Below are positions 36,863 to 36,917 of a stretch of DNA of 36,917 bases, piece by piece. The number at the start of each line of letters is the position of its first letter. Position 1 is the first letter of the stretch. The notes below the pieces were generated by a model, which was not told where the DNA came from, made no database searches, and saw nothing but the letters and a program-made list of their open reading frames with translations. Made by a program: the position numbers and the translations under genes. Origin of the DNA: Streptomyces poriferorum (GTDB lineage Bacteria > Actinomycetota > Actinomycetes > Streptomycetales > Streptomycetaceae); NCBI RefSeq assembly GCF_019399235.1, contig NZ_JAELVH010000133.1:1-36917 (forward strand). Direction: 5' to 3'.

Positions 36863-36917
36863 CGTCAGCTGCCGTCCTGCGTGCCGCTCGCCCGGCGACG
36901 CAGGACGGCAGCTGACG
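36863..36917. repeat. Fold-back inverted repeat at right window edge
   Basis: 36863-36882 is the exact reverse complement of 36898-36917, with a 15-nt spacer, and the outer arm ends at the last base. The inner arm plus spacer read as the end of a minus-strand gene. This mirrors the left edge and is probably a contig-end artefact, although a terminator-like palindrome cannot be excluded. Confidence 0.7.
36865..36917 (-). CDS. 3' end of a truncated gene, unknown product
   Basis: On the minus strand an open frame enters from the window edge and stops at TGA 36867-36865, ending RRRASGTQDGS. Only about 11 codons lie in sequence I trust, since 36898-36917 are likely fold-back. A basic RRR near the C terminus upstream of a sortase gene would fit the cytoplasmic tail of a sortase substrate or other single-span membrane protein, but the fragment is too short to tell. 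Confidence 0.3.
   Translation of the reverse strand, partial: SAAVLRRRASGTQDGS

Overview
The window is Streptomyces-type chromosomal DNA. GC is about 70% or more, GTG starts and actinobacterial families are common, and the order era - leuA - recO - uppS - zur/znuBCA - glyS - dus - ppdK - nirBD resembles the Streptomyces core chromosome as I remember it. No tRNA, rRNA, IS element, prophage or CRISPR array was seen. Both ends finish in fold-back inverted repeats (1-117 and 36863-36917), so the window is probably a whole draft contig whose outer arms are assembly artefacts.

Layout. 0-5.3 kb: tail of a membrane-anchored DUF916-like protein, the GTPase Era, a convergent protealysin-like metalloprotease with its emfourin-like inhibitor, and leuA behind a leucine-rich leader peptide and attenuator. 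5.3-10.5 kb: a TerB-domain zinc-ribbon protein, then an MMPL exporter with an HPK7-type histidine kinase and LuxR-type regulator, preceded by a 16-bp perfect palindrome. 10.5-17 kb: recO, uppS, the znuACB-zur zinc-uptake operon (two Zur boxes at znuA) and glyS. 17-22.8 kb: a small Cys/His protein, a DUF6243 gene behind a 9-codon leader ORF with alternative hairpins, then a probable accessory segment with two DHA2 drug exporters, an MmyB-type regulator with paired operators and a class A beta-lactamase whose start region is duplicated and carries a TTA codon. 22.8-29.5 kb: dus, a 520-bp lower-GC structured region, ppdK, an ArsR-like regulator and a VOC protein. 29.5-36.9 kb: PhoX with a PHO box, the assimilatory nitrite reductase operon, a TauE/SafE permease, a sortase and the end of a truncated gene.

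Functional links: zinc homeostasis (Zur controlling ZnuABC), phosphate starvation (PHO box on phoX), nitrite assimilation (flavoprotein, NirB and NirD, translationally coupled), a self-contained exporter plus two-component module, and a regulator/exporter/beta-lactamase resistance cluster.

The most unusual observations are: (1) recurrent '3'-end echoes', where several genes are followed by diverged tandem copies of their own last codons including the stop (era, the MmyB-type regulator, tauE/sortase, nirD); (2) a candidate attenuator with a leaderless 9-aa ORF before the DUF6243 gene; (3) a structured low-GC leader with repeated CTCA-N2-TGAG boxes before ppdK; (4) a duplicated, TTA-bearing translation start in the beta-lactamase gene; and (5) repeated TSS-at-start-codon (leaderless) promoter geometry.
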